DNA of 15,683 nt from an uncultured Holophagaceae bacterium. GTDB taxonomy: Bacteria > Acidobacteriota > Holophagae > Holophagales > Holophagaceae. The notes under the pieces were generated by a model, which was not told the origin of the DNA, did no database searches, and saw nothing but the letters and a program-made list of their open reading frames with translations. A program made the position numbers and the translations under genes. This document shows positions 5,795-14,346 of this stretch, in pieces. The first letter of the stretch is position 1; the number at the start of each line of letters is the position of its first letter. The stretch is from the NCBI GenBank assembly GCA_903890595.1, contig CAITBU010000229.1, forward strand, positions 1 to 15,683. The letters are read 5' to 3'.

Positions 5795-8029
5795 AAGAAA
5801 ACCATGATGATTAACGCCACGGATCCGGAAGAGATCCGCGTGGCCACCTTGATTGACGGGGTGCTGTTCGACTACGACGTCGAGTTCCTGCACAACGAGA
5901 AGATCAAGGGCAACCTCTACAAAGCCAAGGTGGTCCGGGTCGACACCAGCCTCCAGGCTGCCTTTGTCCACTTCGGTGGCCACAAGAACGGCTTCCTGCC
6001 CCTGGGCGAGCTGCCCCGGGAGATGAGCGGTGACGGCCGCCGCGGCCGCATCCAGGACGTGCTGAGCCGCGACCAGGAGATCCTGGTGCAGGCGGTGCGC
6101 GAGGAACTCGGCTCCAAGGGCGCCATGATGACCGGTCAGGTGAGCATGGCCGGCCGCTACTTGGTGATCACCCCCGGCAATCCCGTCAACGGCATCAGCC
6201 GGAAGATCGAGAGCACGGACGAGCGCCGCCACTTTAAGCAGCTGGTGGACACCCTGGACATCCCCGAGGACATCGGCGTGATCGTCCGCACCGCCAGCCT
6301 GGGCGTGACCCTCGAAGACTTCCAGCGCGACCTGGACTACCTCCTGGACTCCTACAAGGAGGTGCTGAACCGCTACAAGCACCGCCAGGGACCGGGCCTG
6401 GTGTGGCAGGAAGATGATGTGGTCACCCGCACCCTCCGGGACACCTTCAGCTCGGACGTGGAAGAGGTCTCCATCGACGACCTGGACACCTTCCACGCCG
6501 CCCAGACCTTCTTCAAGCGCACCATGCCCCAGTACCTCGACGTGCTGAAGCACTACACCGGCAAGAAGCCCCTCTTCTCCCGCCACCAGCTTGAGGAGCA
6601 GATTGATCGCGTCTACGGCCGGAAGGTGCCTCTGCCTAGCGGCGGCGCCCTGGTGCTGGACCAGACCGAGGCCCTGGTGGCCATCGATGTCAACAGCGGC
6701 AAGACCTCCGGCGATGGCGTCGAGGACATGGCCTTCAAGACCAACATGGAGGCCGCTGAGGAAGTGGCTCGCCAGCTGCGGCTGCGGGATCTGGCCGGCC
6801 TCATCGCCATCGACTTCATCGACATGAAGCGGGAGTCCCACATCCGCTCCGTGCAGGACTGCCTGGTGGACTGCCTCAAGGCCGACAAGGCCCGCATGGA
6901 AGTCGGGAAGATCAACCGCTTTGGCGTGCTGGTCATGACCCGCCAGCGCATCCGCCCCAGCCTCCAGCATGTGAACCACGAGACCTGCCCCACCTGCACT
7001 GGCACGGGCAAGGTCAAGACCCTGGAAGCCCTGGTCCTGTCCGTGGTGCGCCGCATCCACGGCATCCTGGCCAAGGGTGGCATCGGCGAAATCCGCGTCA
7101 AGCTGGCCCCGGCCATCGCCGCGGCGGTGCTGAACCAGAAGCGCCGCGAGCTGAACCAGATGGAAGAGCAGAGCGAGGCCCGGGTCATCATCCTGGCCGA
7201 CTGGTCCATGGGGTATGGCGAGATGGCCGCGGAGATCGAACGCGCCGAGGAGGCCCCGGTCGAGAAGCCGGCCCCCAAGCCGCCCCGCGAGAAGGGCTCC
7301 AAGGAAGAAGAGACTGTCGTCTTGGGTGGGGACAGCCCCATTTCCTTTGAGAAGGCCCTGGGCGAGCCCGCCAAGGACACCCGCAAGGAAGGCTTCAAGT
7401 ACGACCGCCGCGACCTGCAGCGGGCGGCCCTGGATGAGCGTGAGCGCCTCCGTGCCCTCTTCGAGAGCGCCAAGCCCGAGGACGACGAGGCCGAGGAAGC
7501 CGCTGCTGAAGCCGGCGAGGAAGCCAAGGGCGATGGCGTCAAGCGCAAGCGCCGTCGGCGTCGCCGCAAGGGTGCCGGGGAGCGCAGCGAGGGCCAGGAA
7601 GCCGGTACCGGCAGCTCCCAGACCTCTGACTCCCAGGACGCCTACGAGGCCCAGCCTGAGCCGCCCCGCCTGAGTGCGGACTTGGTGGCCAGCCTGCTGA
7701 CCCCCAGCCCTCGGCCCCGCATTGGTGCCGCTCCTGCCGCCGCCCCTGTGGTCGAGGCCCCCAAGCCCCGGCGAACCCCCCGGGCCAAGGTGAGTACCCC
7801 CGTGGAGACCGTCCCCCCGCCGGCCCCGGCCCCGGCGCCCGCCCCTGAAGCCCCCGCCAAGAAGAAGCCGGGCCCCAAGCCCAAGGCCGCTGCCCCTGTG
7901 GAAGCCGCTCCCAAGGTGACCAAGGTCAAGGCTGTGAAGCCCGCTGCTAAGGCCCCGAAGGCACCGGTTGCCAAGAAGGCCGTTCCCGCTGCTAAGGCTC
8001 CCAAGGCCAAGAAGGCCAAGCCCGAGTAG
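5786..8029 (+). CDS. rne: Ribonuclease E/G family endoribonuclease with a basic C-terminal tail
   Basis: This endoribonuclease cleaves single-stranded RNA for mRNA decay and rRNA/tRNA maturation. The protein has 747 residues. Visible features are the N-terminal INATDPEEIRVA, an embedded S1-type RNA-binding region at about 35-125, catalytic Asp301 in AIDVNSGK and Asp343 in IDFIDM (matching E. coli D303 and D346 by motif), and the zinc-link CPTC (Cys401, Cys404). After about residue 483 the tail is low-complexity: acidic/alanine patches, KRKRRRRRRKG (586-596), a proline-alanine run, and histone-H1-like PAAKAPKA/AKK repeats to the end. The TTG at 5786 is chosen because GAGGAG lies 5 bases upstream; the next candidate, ATG 5804, has no ribosome binding site. 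The tail makes it more like a scaffold-bearing RNase E than a minimal RNase G, but no known degradosome motif is recognised. Confidence 0.94.
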   Translation: MSPKKTMMINATDPEEIRVATLIDGVLFDYDVEFLHNEKIKGNLYKAKVVRVDTSLQAAFVHFGGHKNGFLPLGELPREMSGDGRRGRIQDVLSRDQEILVQAVREELGSKGAMMTGQVSMAGRYLVITPGNPVNGISRKIESTDERRHFKQLVDTLDIPEDIGVIVRTASLGVTLEDFQRDLDYLLDSYKEVLNRYKHRQGPGLVWQEDDVVTRTLRDTFSSDVEEVSIDDLDTFHAAQTFFKRTMPQYLDVLKHYTGKKPLFSRHQLEEQIDRVYGRKVPLPSGGALVLDQTEALVAIDVNSGKTSGDGVEDMAFKTNMEAAEEVARQLRLRDLAGLIAIDFIDMKRESHIRSVQDCLVDCLKADKARMEVGKINRFGVLVMTRQRIRPSLQHVNHETCPTCTGTGKVKTLEALVLSVVRRIHGILAKGGIGEIRVKLAPAIAAAVLNQKRRELNQMEEQSEARVIILADWSMGYGEMAAEIERAEEAPVEKPAPKPPREKGSKEEETVVLGGDSPISFEKALGEPAKDTRKEGFKYDRRDLQRAALDERERLRALFESAKPEDDEAEEAAAEAGEEAKGDGVKRKRRRRRRKGAGERSEGQEAGTGSSQTSDSQDAYEAQPEPPRLSADLVASLLTPSPRPRIGAAPAAAPVVEAPKPRRTPRAKVSTPVETVPPPAPAPAPAPEAPAKKKPGPKPKAAAPVEAAPKVTKVKAVKPAAKAPKAPVAKKAVPAAKAPKAKKAKPE

Positions 8030-8034
8030 CCCCC

Positions 8035-8757
8035 GTGTCCATCTTCTGGCTGGCACCCCTCGCATCCCTGGCCACCCTTCTGGGTGGCTGGGGTGTGGTG
8101 CGGTTCCTCCAGGGACGGGCCCAGTTCATGCGCCTCCTCTCCGGTGTGGCGGCGGGCTACCTGCTCTCCCTCACACTGGTGCGCATCATCCCCGAGTGCC
8201 TGGAAGCCAAGGGTGGTGAGACCAACGCCCTCTGGGTCCTGGGTGGCTACCTGCTGGTCCACGTGATGGAACACGGCATCACGCTGCACTTCCACTACGG
8301 CGAGGAGACCCACAAGGACGGCTCGCCCCTGAGCGGCGTCCTGGCCCTGGTGGGCCTCTCCCTGCATAGCCTCATGGATGGTGTGGCCATGGCTGCGGCC
8401 TTGGCGACGCACAGCAACCTCGGGCCTCTGGTGCTACTCGGGATCCTGCTCCACCGGATCCCCGAAGGCGGCACCATCGCCTCCATCTTCCTGGTCCGGG
8501 GCTTCGGCAACCGGGCGGCCCTGCTGGCCGCCGGGACCCTGGCCCTCGCTGCCCTGGTGGGCGCCGCTGGCCAGTCCGTGCTGAACCTGCCCCCGGGCCC
8601 CACCCTGGGCCTGACAGCTGGTCTGGCGCTCTACGTGGCCAGCTCCGACCTCCTCCCCGAGGTCCAGAAGGTGTCTGGCCTCCGGAGCACCCTGGCCATC
8701 CTGGGGGGCGTGGGCATCTTCCTGTTCACAGCGCGGCTCCTGCCGCACCAACACTAG
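8035..8757 (+). CDS. ZIP-family divalent metal permease
   Basis: A 240-residue inner-membrane protein with about eight hydrophobic segments. It has the two hallmark ZIP motifs in consecutive helices: HSLMDG (His111, Asp115, Gly116) and HRIPEGG (His140, Pro143, Glu144, Gly145). These residues form the metal site in characterised ZIP transporters. RIIPE (50-54) fits the second helix, and a loop with His80, His85, His87 and His93 could bind metal. Zinc (or iron/manganese) uptake is the family role; the substrate cannot be read from sequence. The start is GTG, 5 bases after the ribonuclease stop and without a good ribosome binding site, so translation is probably coupled. It is 4 bases from lptD, which places it inside an operon of RNA decay and outer-membrane genes with no obvious functional tie. 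Confidence 0.88.
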   Translation: MSIFWLAPLASLATLLGGWGVVRFLQGRAQFMRLLSGVAAGYLLSLTLVRIIPECLEAKGGETNALWVLGGYLLVHVMEHGITLHFHYGEETHKDGSPLSGVLALVGLSLHSLMDGVAMAAALATHSNLGPLVLLGILLHRIPEGGTIASIFLVRGFGNRAALLAAGTLALAALVGAAGQSVLNLPPGPTLGLTAGLALYVASSDLLPEVQKVSGLRSTLAILGGVGIFLFTARLLPHQH

Positions 8758-8761
8758 GCCC

Positions 8762-11080
8762 ATGGGCCGGAGCGGCCGGGGCGGCCGGACCCTGATGCTG
8801 GGGGCTGTGGCCACCCTCCTGGGGGCCCAGGCGCTGCCGACTTCGCCGACTCTCGGTCCCCTCGACGCCCGCACCCCTGCGGAGCTAATCCCCCTCCGTC
8901 CCTACCGCCTGCCCAGTGAGGCGGGCCGCGCTCGGATCCCCTTCGACTGGCGGGGCGACCGCGTCAGCGAGGCCGGGGATGTGTGGGTGCTGGAGCAGGG
9001 GGCGATCCAGGCGGAAGGCGTGCTCCTGCTGGCGGACCGCATCGAGTACCGCATCAACGAAGGCCGCCTCCTGGCCCAAGGCCATATCCGTTTGGAAGCG
9101 CCGGAGCTGCGTCTGCTGGCCGAGCGCCTGGAGATGAACTGGACCCTGCGCTCCGGCGAGGCCTGGGCCCTGGAGATGGACCTGCCCCCCTCGTGGACTT
9201 TGCGCTCCGGTCATGTGGCCTTTGCGACCCTCCGCAACTGGGCCTTCGATGCCGTGGAGCTGAGCCCCTGCCCGGAGGTGAATCCTGGCTGGAAGGCCAA
9301 GCTGTCCAGCCTCAAGGTGGACCTGGATGGCTTCGCCACCCTCCGCAATGCCCACATCTGGTTGGGACCGGTCCCCACCTACTACTACCTGCCCTGGGCG
9401 ATCTACCCGGCCCAGGCGAACCGCGCCTCCGGCTTGCTGCCCGCCAACCTCGGCATGAGCAGCTCCTTCGGGACCACCCTCGGGATGCCCTACTACCAGG
9501 TGCTCGGACCCACCGCCGATGCCACCTTCACCCCGGAGTACTTCAGCAAGGAAGGCATGCTCTGGGGCACTGAGGTGCGCTGGCGCCCGGATGTCACCCA
9601 CCAGGGCAGCTTCTCTGGCCAGACCATCCACCAGCGCAGCCTGGACACCCAGCGCTACCGGGCCTCGCTGAAAGAGGTCTGGCAGCGGGAGGACGGCTGG
9701 CAGCTGACGGCGGATGTGAACCAGGCTTCGGACAATCTGGTGGATGCGGACCTGGGCAAGGGCATCGGCGGCCTTGGGGCCACCAGCTTCGACTCGGCCC
9801 TCTACGTGGGCCGGAACTTCACCTTCGGCAGCCTGTCCCTCTCCGCTGCCGAGCAGCGCAGCTTCTTCCTCACCAGCGACCAGGGCGATCCCTTCTACAG
9901 CCCGGACTTCCCGGCCTCTTTGCGACGCCAGACCCTGCCTCAGGCTGAGTTCCGCTTCTTCCCGGTGCCCCTGCTGGGACCCCTCTATCTGGACGGGGCG
10001 GTGCGGGCAGGACGCTTTGCCTACCGCATCCAGGGCAGCACCGTGGCCAGTGACCAGCACTATGCCTGGGAGCGCCAGGACGGCAACATGCGCATCCATG
10101 GCCGCATTGGTCAGTGGGGACCCTTCCGGGGGGATCTGGAGATGGCGGGCCGCGCCACGCACTACACCAGTAGCCTATCGGCGTCGGTGTTCGACCCCAG
10201 CGCCGGGGCAAACGGCACCTCGGTCAACCCGGCCACCAGCCCCTTCCAGGTCGATGGCGATCCCGCCACCCGCCTCCTCTTCTCGGGCCACCTTCGCTTC
10301 TCGGGGCCGCAGGTGGGGCGCACCTTCGAGGGTGTCTCGCTGCTGGGCTACACGGGCGAGGTCAAGCATATCGCCGAACCCTACTTCGGCTTCACCGGCA
10401 CGGGCCCCTATGGCGGGGCGGGTGTCCTCCCGCGCTTTGATGCCGTGGACTCGACGCCTGGCGTGAATGACAGCGCCTCCGGAGAGCGCAGCTTCGAGGT
10501 GGGCCTCAAGCAGCACATCTTCGGCCGCTCTGGCTCCGGGACGGGCTTCACAGACTTGGCCCGCCTGCGGGTGGCCACCCGGTACCACGCCACCCCCATC
10601 ATCCTCAGCGACGGCCGCTACAAGCAGGGCTGGGCGTCCGTGGACACGGACCTGGATGTGGAACCCGACGAGCGCTGGCGCCTCAGCTTTCGGCAGTCCT
10701 CGGATCTGGCGGGGGGCAACTCGGACAATGCCGTCAGCGTGGATATCCGGGCCCGAGACGGGGGCCGCTTTAACCTGGCCTACTTCTCTACTGGCCTGAA
10801 CCGCTTCCTGGTCCGTCAGCAGGGCCTCCAGCTGGGCGGCATCCAGCGCCTGCTGGACGACCGGCTGCGCCTGGAGTTCAGTGCGAACTACGACTTCAGG
10901 GTCAAGGGCTTCGCCTCCAGCCAGGTGGCGGTGGCCTGGGTCGAGCCGTGTGTGGCCTATGTACTCAAGTACACCCACGTCGCCGTGAACTCCCCCCTGA
11001 TGTCTGCTGGGCGGGAGGACCGCATCGACCTGGTGCTCACCCTGCGCGGTCTGGGCGACCTCTTCGACTTCCGGCGCTAG
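8762..11080 (+). CDS. lptD: LPS-assembly outer membrane protein LptD
   Basis: This is the outer-membrane barrel that inserts lipopolysaccharide into the outer leaflet, normally with the lipoprotein LptE. The 772 residues are close to the E. coli length. An N-terminal signal peptide (basic MGRSGRGGR, then a hydrophobic stretch ending near AQALP) is followed by an OstA/LptA-like periplasmic domain at about 60-140, with DRIEYRINEGRLLAQGHIRLEAP-type strands. The LptD signature follows: SPCPEVNPGW, GPVPTYYYLPWAIYP, SGLLPANLGMSSSFG and MPYYQVLGPTADAT. The remainder is barrel-like with alternating aromatic strands. Only Cys170 (plug/N-domain side) and Cys730 (near the C-terminus) match the known disulfide positions, so a single inter-domain disulfide is expected. 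The start has no clear ribosome binding site; it lies 4 bases after the ZIP gene, so coupling is likely. Confidence 0.92.
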   Translation: MGRSGRGGRTLMLGAVATLLGAQALPTSPTLGPLDARTPAELIPLRPYRLPSEAGRARIPFDWRGDRVSEAGDVWVLEQGAIQAEGVLLLADRIEYRINEGRLLAQGHIRLEAPELRLLAERLEMNWTLRSGEAWALEMDLPPSWTLRSGHVAFATLRNWAFDAVELSPCPEVNPGWKAKLSSLKVDLDGFATLRNAHIWLGPVPTYYYLPWAIYPAQANRASGLLPANLGMSSSFGTTLGMPYYQVLGPTADATFTPEYFSKEGMLWGTEVRWRPDVTHQGSFSGQTIHQRSLDTQRYRASLKEVWQREDGWQLTADVNQASDNLVDADLGKGIGGLGATSFDSALYVGRNFTFGSLSLSAAEQRSFFLTSDQGDPFYSPDFPASLRRQTLPQAEFRFFPVPLLGPLYLDGAVRAGRFAYRIQGSTVASDQHYAWERQDGNMRIHGRIGQWGPFRGDLEMAGRATHYTSSLSASVFDPSAGANGTSVNPATSPFQVDGDPATRLLFSGHLRFSGPQVGRTFEGVSLLGYTGEVKHIAEPYFGFTGTGPYGGAGVLPRFDAVDSTPGVNDSASGERSFEVGLKQHIFGRSGSGTGFTDLARLRVATRYHATPIILSDGRYKQGWASVDTDLDVEPDERWRLSFRQSSDLAGGNSDNAVSVDIRARDGGRFNLAYFSTGLNRFLVRQQGLQLGGIQRLLDDRLRLEFSANYDFRVKGFASSQVAVAWVEPCVAYVLKYTHVAVNSPLMSAGREDRIDLVLTLRGLGDLFDFRR

Positions 11081-11084
11081 AGCC

Positions 11085-12458
11085 TCAGGTCGGCGTGTTC
11101 GGGGCCAGGAAGTCTCCTTCCCGAGCCACCACCACCCGGTTCCGACCCCTGCTCTTGGCCTGATAGAGCGCCTGGTCCACTTGGTAGAGCAGGGCGGAGG
11201 CTGAGGGGGCACCGGGACCCGCCACGCCGAAGCTCATGGTGGGGTAGATGGACTGCCCACCGGGCAGCTGAATGGGCCCTCCGTCGATGCGGGCACGCAG
11301 CTTTTCTGCGACCGCTTCACCGGCCCGGAGGCTGGTCTCCGAGAGGAGGATGGCAAACTCCTCGCCGCCGATGCGGAAGGCCAGGTCGGACTTGCGCAGG
11401 GCGCTGCGGATGCAGGCGGAGAGCTGGCGCAGGACGCCATCGCCGACGGGGTGCCCATAGCGGTCATTGATGTGCTTGAAGTGATCCACATCAGCGAAGA
11501 CCAGGACGAAACCGCGCTGGTGGCGCTCCCACTGGCGCAGGGCGTGCTCCAGGTTCTGGTCGAAGGCCCGGCGATTGAGGAGCCCCGTGAGGGCATCGGT
11601 GAGGACCTCGTCCCGCAGGGCAGCGGCCTCTCGCTCCAGGGTGCTCTTGCGCTCCCGCAGGTCGTGGAGGGCGGTCCGGTATTCCGACTGGATGCGGCGG
11701 GCGTGGGTCCACTCGATGGCCTTCCGGCAGGCATGGAGCAGGCGCGGGGCGGACAGCGGCAGGGACAGCCAGTCCGCCACGCCGGCCTGGAGCAGCTCGC
11801 CCTGGGCGGCTTCCTCCTTCACCTGACCCACGAGGATGGCGTAGATGCCAGGGTCGGCCTCCCGGAGCCGGGCGAGGAGCGCCACGGCCCCCTTAACGCC
11901 GCCGGCGGACAGGCCCAGGAGGACCACCGGGGCGCGGAGCGTCTGCTGCACCTGGGCGGCGTCTTTCCGGGCTGCGGCGTGGACCTCCATGCCGCAGGCC
12001 TGCAGGATGGCCTCGGCCTGCTGGGCCTGGCTGTCCAGGAGGCCCGTGGCCAGCACCGGCAGGCGCAGGCCGGTGTCCTGGGAGGGTCCTTCGGAGATGA
12101 GCGGCTCTAACAGTTCCTGCAGCTCATGCACGGTGCTGCTGGCGGCCAGGAAGCCATCCGCCTCGGACTCGCGCAGGCTCAGGCGGTCCGCCTCGCTGGG
12201 TTCCTGGCTGGTCACCAGGAAGATGGGCAGGTTGCGAAAGAGCACCCGGGCCTCACCCCGCAGGAGGCGACAGAGGCGGAACCCATCCATGGGCTCCCCG
12301 GCGGTGTCCACCAGCAGCGCCTGGACATCGGTCCAGGCGTCCTGGGCCAGCGCCTCCAGGGGATCCAGCATGTGGTGCACCTCGTGCCCGGCGCCCTCAA
12401 AAGCCTGGCGGAGGCGTTTGACGAGGCCGCCATGGCGGGTGATGGCGAGGAGGTTCAT
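11085..12458 (-). CDS. Diguanylate cyclase with two degenerate receiver domains (REC-REC-coil-GGDEF)
   Basis: A 457-residue cytoplasmic signalling protein predicted to make cyclic di-GMP. The first receiver-like domain (1-122) keeps a possible phospho-acceptor Asp51 (LLVDTAG) but lacks the N-terminal acidic pair. The second (about 132-250) has glycine/serine (LLGLSAG, about 180-186) where the aspartate should be. A coiled-coil (about 255-287) leads into the GGDEF domain, which starts at DALTGLLNRR (288-297). The active-site motif is GGEEF (364-368), with an intact RxxD product-inhibition site (355-358) exactly five residues before it. The catalytic part therefore looks active and feedback-inhibited, while phosphorylation control looks weakened. 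It follows trxB by 89 bases on the same strand. AGGA lies about 10 bases before the ATG. The cognate kinase, if any, is not visible. Confidence 0.92.
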   Translation of the reverse strand: MNLLAITRHGGLVKRLRQAFEGAGHEVHHMLDPLEALAQDAWTDVQALLVDTAGEPMDGFRLCRLLRGEARVLFRNLPIFLVTSQEPSEADRLSLRESEADGFLAASSTVHELQELLEPLISEGPSQDTGLRLPVLATGLLDSQAQQAEAILQACGMEVHAAARKDAAQVQQTLRAPVVLLGLSAGGVKGAVALLARLREADPGIYAILVGQVKEEAAQGELLQAGVADWLSLPLSAPRLLHACRKAIEWTHARRIQSEYRTALHDLRERKSTLEREAAALRDEVLTDALTGLLNRRAFDQNLEHALRQWERHQRGFVLVFADVDHFKHINDRYGHPVGDGVLRQLSACIRSALRKSDLAFRIGGEEFAILLSETSLRAGEAVAEKLRARIDGGPIQLPGGQSIYPTMSFGVAGPGAPSASALLYQVDQALYQAKSRGRNRVVVAREGDFLAPNTPT

Positions 12459-12547
12459 GGGTGGGTGATTCCTGAGTCCAGCATGGCAGGGTCGGGATCC
12501 AGGGCCGCAGGAGGGGTGGGGGCAGCCTGAAGCTTCCCGGGTTAGCC

Positions 12548-13516
12548 CTACTCGGCCAGCCCCGCTTCCACCAGCCAGCGCTCGGCATCGATGGCGGCCA
12601 TGCAGCCGCTCCCGGCGGCGGTGATGGCCTGCCGATAGGTGTGGTCCTGCACGTCGCCGCAGGCAAAGACACCGGCGATGGGCGTGCGGGTGGAGCCCTT
12701 CTCCACCTGGAGGTAACCAGTCTCGTCCATGGGCAGCTGACCCGCGAAGAGGCCTGTGTTGGGCTGATGGCCGATGGCCACGAAGAGTCCTTCCACGGGC
12801 AGCTCTGACAGGGACCCGTCCACGGTGTTCTGGAGCTTGAGCGCCCGGATCTTCTCGATCTTGTCCCCGAGGGGGGTCTCCAGGACCGAGGTGAGGATCT
12901 CCACCACAGCCTGGTTCCAGACGGGGTGGATCTTCTCATTGGCCAGTGCCCGGTCCTGCATGGCCTTAGAGGCCCGGAGGCGGTCCCGGCGGTGGATCAG
13001 GTGCACCTTGCTGGCGAACTTGGTGAGGAACACGGCCTCCTCTACGGCCGTGTCGCCCCCGCCCACCACGGCGATCTCCTTGCCGCGATAGAAGAAGCCA
13101 TCACAGGTGGCGCAGGCGCTGACGCCGCCACCGGAGCGGGAGAGCTCCTCGTCCCGGCCCAGGCCCAGCCAGCGCGCCGAGGCGCCGGTGGCGATGATCA
13201 GGGCGTCGCAGGTGTAGTCCCCCTTGTCCGTGGACAGGGCGAAGGGGCTGGCGCCCAGGTTGGCGCTGAGGACGGTCTCTGCCTTGATCTCGGTGCCGAA
13301 GCGGAGGACCTGCTCGCGCATCTCGTCCATCAGGGCTGGCCCGGCGATGCCGTGCTTGAAGCCCGGGTAGTTCTCCACCTCGGTGGTGATGGTCAGCTGG
13401 CCGCCGGGCTGCACGCCCTCGAAGACCAGGGGGGCGAGGTTGGCCCGGGACGCATAGAGGGCGGCCGTATAGCCTGCGGGGCCGGTTCCGATCACGATGA
13501 CTTTGTGGTGGCTCAC
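12548..13516 (-). CDS. trxB: Thioredoxin-disulfide reductase
   Basis: This FAD flavoenzyme passes electrons from NADPH to thioredoxin in the cytoplasm. At 322 residues it has the standard length. In order it shows the FAD-binding GTGPAGYTAALYASRA (10-25), the redox-active CATC (Cys135, Cys138, in ACATCDGFFYRG), the NADPH-binding GGGDTAVEE from about residue 152, and the C-terminal FAD motif ACGDVQD. The GTG at 13516 is chosen because AGGAGG (13521-13526) lies 4 bases upstream and because VSHHKVIVIG matches the family N-terminus. An in-frame TTG at 13558 lacks a ribosome binding site. The gene follows kdsB by 44 bases, so the two are probably co-transcribed, with the diguanylate cyclase gene after them. 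Confidence 0.97.
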   Translation of the reverse strand: MSHHKVIVIGTGPAGYTAALYASRANLAPLVFEGVQPGGQLTITTEVENYPGFKHGIAGPALMDEMREQVLRFGTEIKAETVLSANLGASPFALSTDKGDYTCDALIIATGASARWLGLGRDEELSRSGGGVSACATCDGFFYRGKEIAVVGGGDTAVEEAVFLTKFASKVHLIHRRDRLRASKAMQDRALANEKIHPVWNQAVVEILTSVLETPLGDKIEKIRALKLQNTVDGSLSELPVEGLFVAIGHQPNTGLFAGQLPMDETGYLQVEKGSTRTPIAGVFACGDVQDHTYRQAITAAGSGCMAAIDAERWLVEAGLAE

Positions 13517-13560
13517 GGGGCCTCCTGCGGCAGGCAGGCGCGCCCAGCCGGACCCCAAGT

Positions 13561-14346
13561 CTACCGTGCCAGGCCCCGCTCCCGAAGGAGGGCCTCGGCG
13601 GCGGCCACATCCGCCGGGACATCCACGCCCAGACTCAGGTAGGGCGTGCGGGCCACGCCAATGGGAATGCCCGCCGCCAGGGCCCGCAGCTGCTCCAGCA
13701 TCTCGATCTGCTCCAGGGGGTGGGGCGGGAGGCGGGTGAAGGCGCGCAGGGTGTCCGGCCGGTAGGCATAGAGGCCCAGGTGGCGCTGGAAGAGGGCCAG
13801 CTGCTCCGGGGCCAGCCAGGGCCTGAAGTCTGCCGCAAAAAGGGTGCTGTTCCGCAGATAGGGGATGGGGCTGCGGCTGAAGTAGAGGGCCCGCTGGCGG
13901 TCATCCACCACCACCTTCACAGCGTTGGGGTTGAACAGCTCGTCGGCGTGAAGGAAGGGGCAGGCGGCGGTGGCCATGGGCAGGTCCGGCTGGGCCACCA
14001 TGAGGGCCACCACGGCGGCGATGGTGCCCGGGTGCATGGCGGGCTCATCGCCCTGGATGTTCAGCACACAGTCAAAGGGCTCCCCCAGGGCCTCCAGGGC
14101 GGCGGCGGTGCGGTCCGTGCCGGAGGGCAGGGCGGGGTCTGTGAGGACGGCCTCGCCGCCGAAGCCGCGCACCGCTGCGGCGATGCGGTCATCATCCGTG
14201 GCCACCACCACCCGGTCCACCCCCTCGGCCCGGCGGGCAGCTTCGTAGACCCACTGGATCATGGGCCGGCCGGCGATGGGGGCGAGGGGTTTCCCGGGGA
14301 AGCGGGAGGCCTGGTAGCGGGATGGGAGAACGGCCAGGGTACGCAT
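13561..14346 (-). CDS. kdsB: 3-deoxy-manno-octulosonate cytidylyltransferase (CMP-KDO synthetase)
   Basis: This enzyme activates KDO with CTP to give CMP-KDO, the donor for the inner core of LPS; it acts in the cytoplasm. The 261 residues match the usual family length of about 250. Visible motifs are the nucleotide-binding PSRYQASRFPGKPL (8-21), VVVATDDDRI, the metal/sugar-binding NIQGDEP, NAVKVVVD, ALYFSRSPIPY, HLGLYAYR and LEQIEMLEQLR. The start ATG at 14346 has a G-rich stretch before it (GGGGGCC), which is a weak ribosome binding site. It is the first gene of a minus-strand run with trxB and the diguanylate cyclase gene, and is divergent from cheA. Its presence agrees with the LptD gene nearby: this organism makes KDO-containing LPS. 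Confidence 0.97.
   Translation of the reverse strand: MRTLAVLPSRYQASRFPGKPLAPIAGRPMIQWVYEAARRAEGVDRVVVATDDDRIAAAVRGFGGEAVLTDPALPSGTDRTAAALEALGEPFDCVLNIQGDEPAMHPGTIAAVVALMVAQPDLPMATAACPFLHADELFNPNAVKVVVDDRQRALYFSRSPIPYLRNSTLFAADFRPWLAPEQLALFQRHLGLYAYRPDTLRAFTRLPPHPLEQIEMLEQLRALAAGIPIGVARTPYLSLGVDVPADVAAAEALLRERGLAR

Noticed and set aside
7800..8026. Pro-Ala and Lys-Ala repeats as a DNA tandem repeat
   Set aside because: The repetition is at protein level with varied codons. It is the low-complexity tail of the ribonuclease, not a nucleotide repeat array.
5558..8065. An 835-codon open frame on the minus strand opposite the ribonuclease gene
   Set aside because: It mirrors the GC-rich codon pattern of the real gene. 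Its protein is dominated by Gly/Leu/Ala/His low-complexity sequence, shows no family motif, and starts outside any promoter context.
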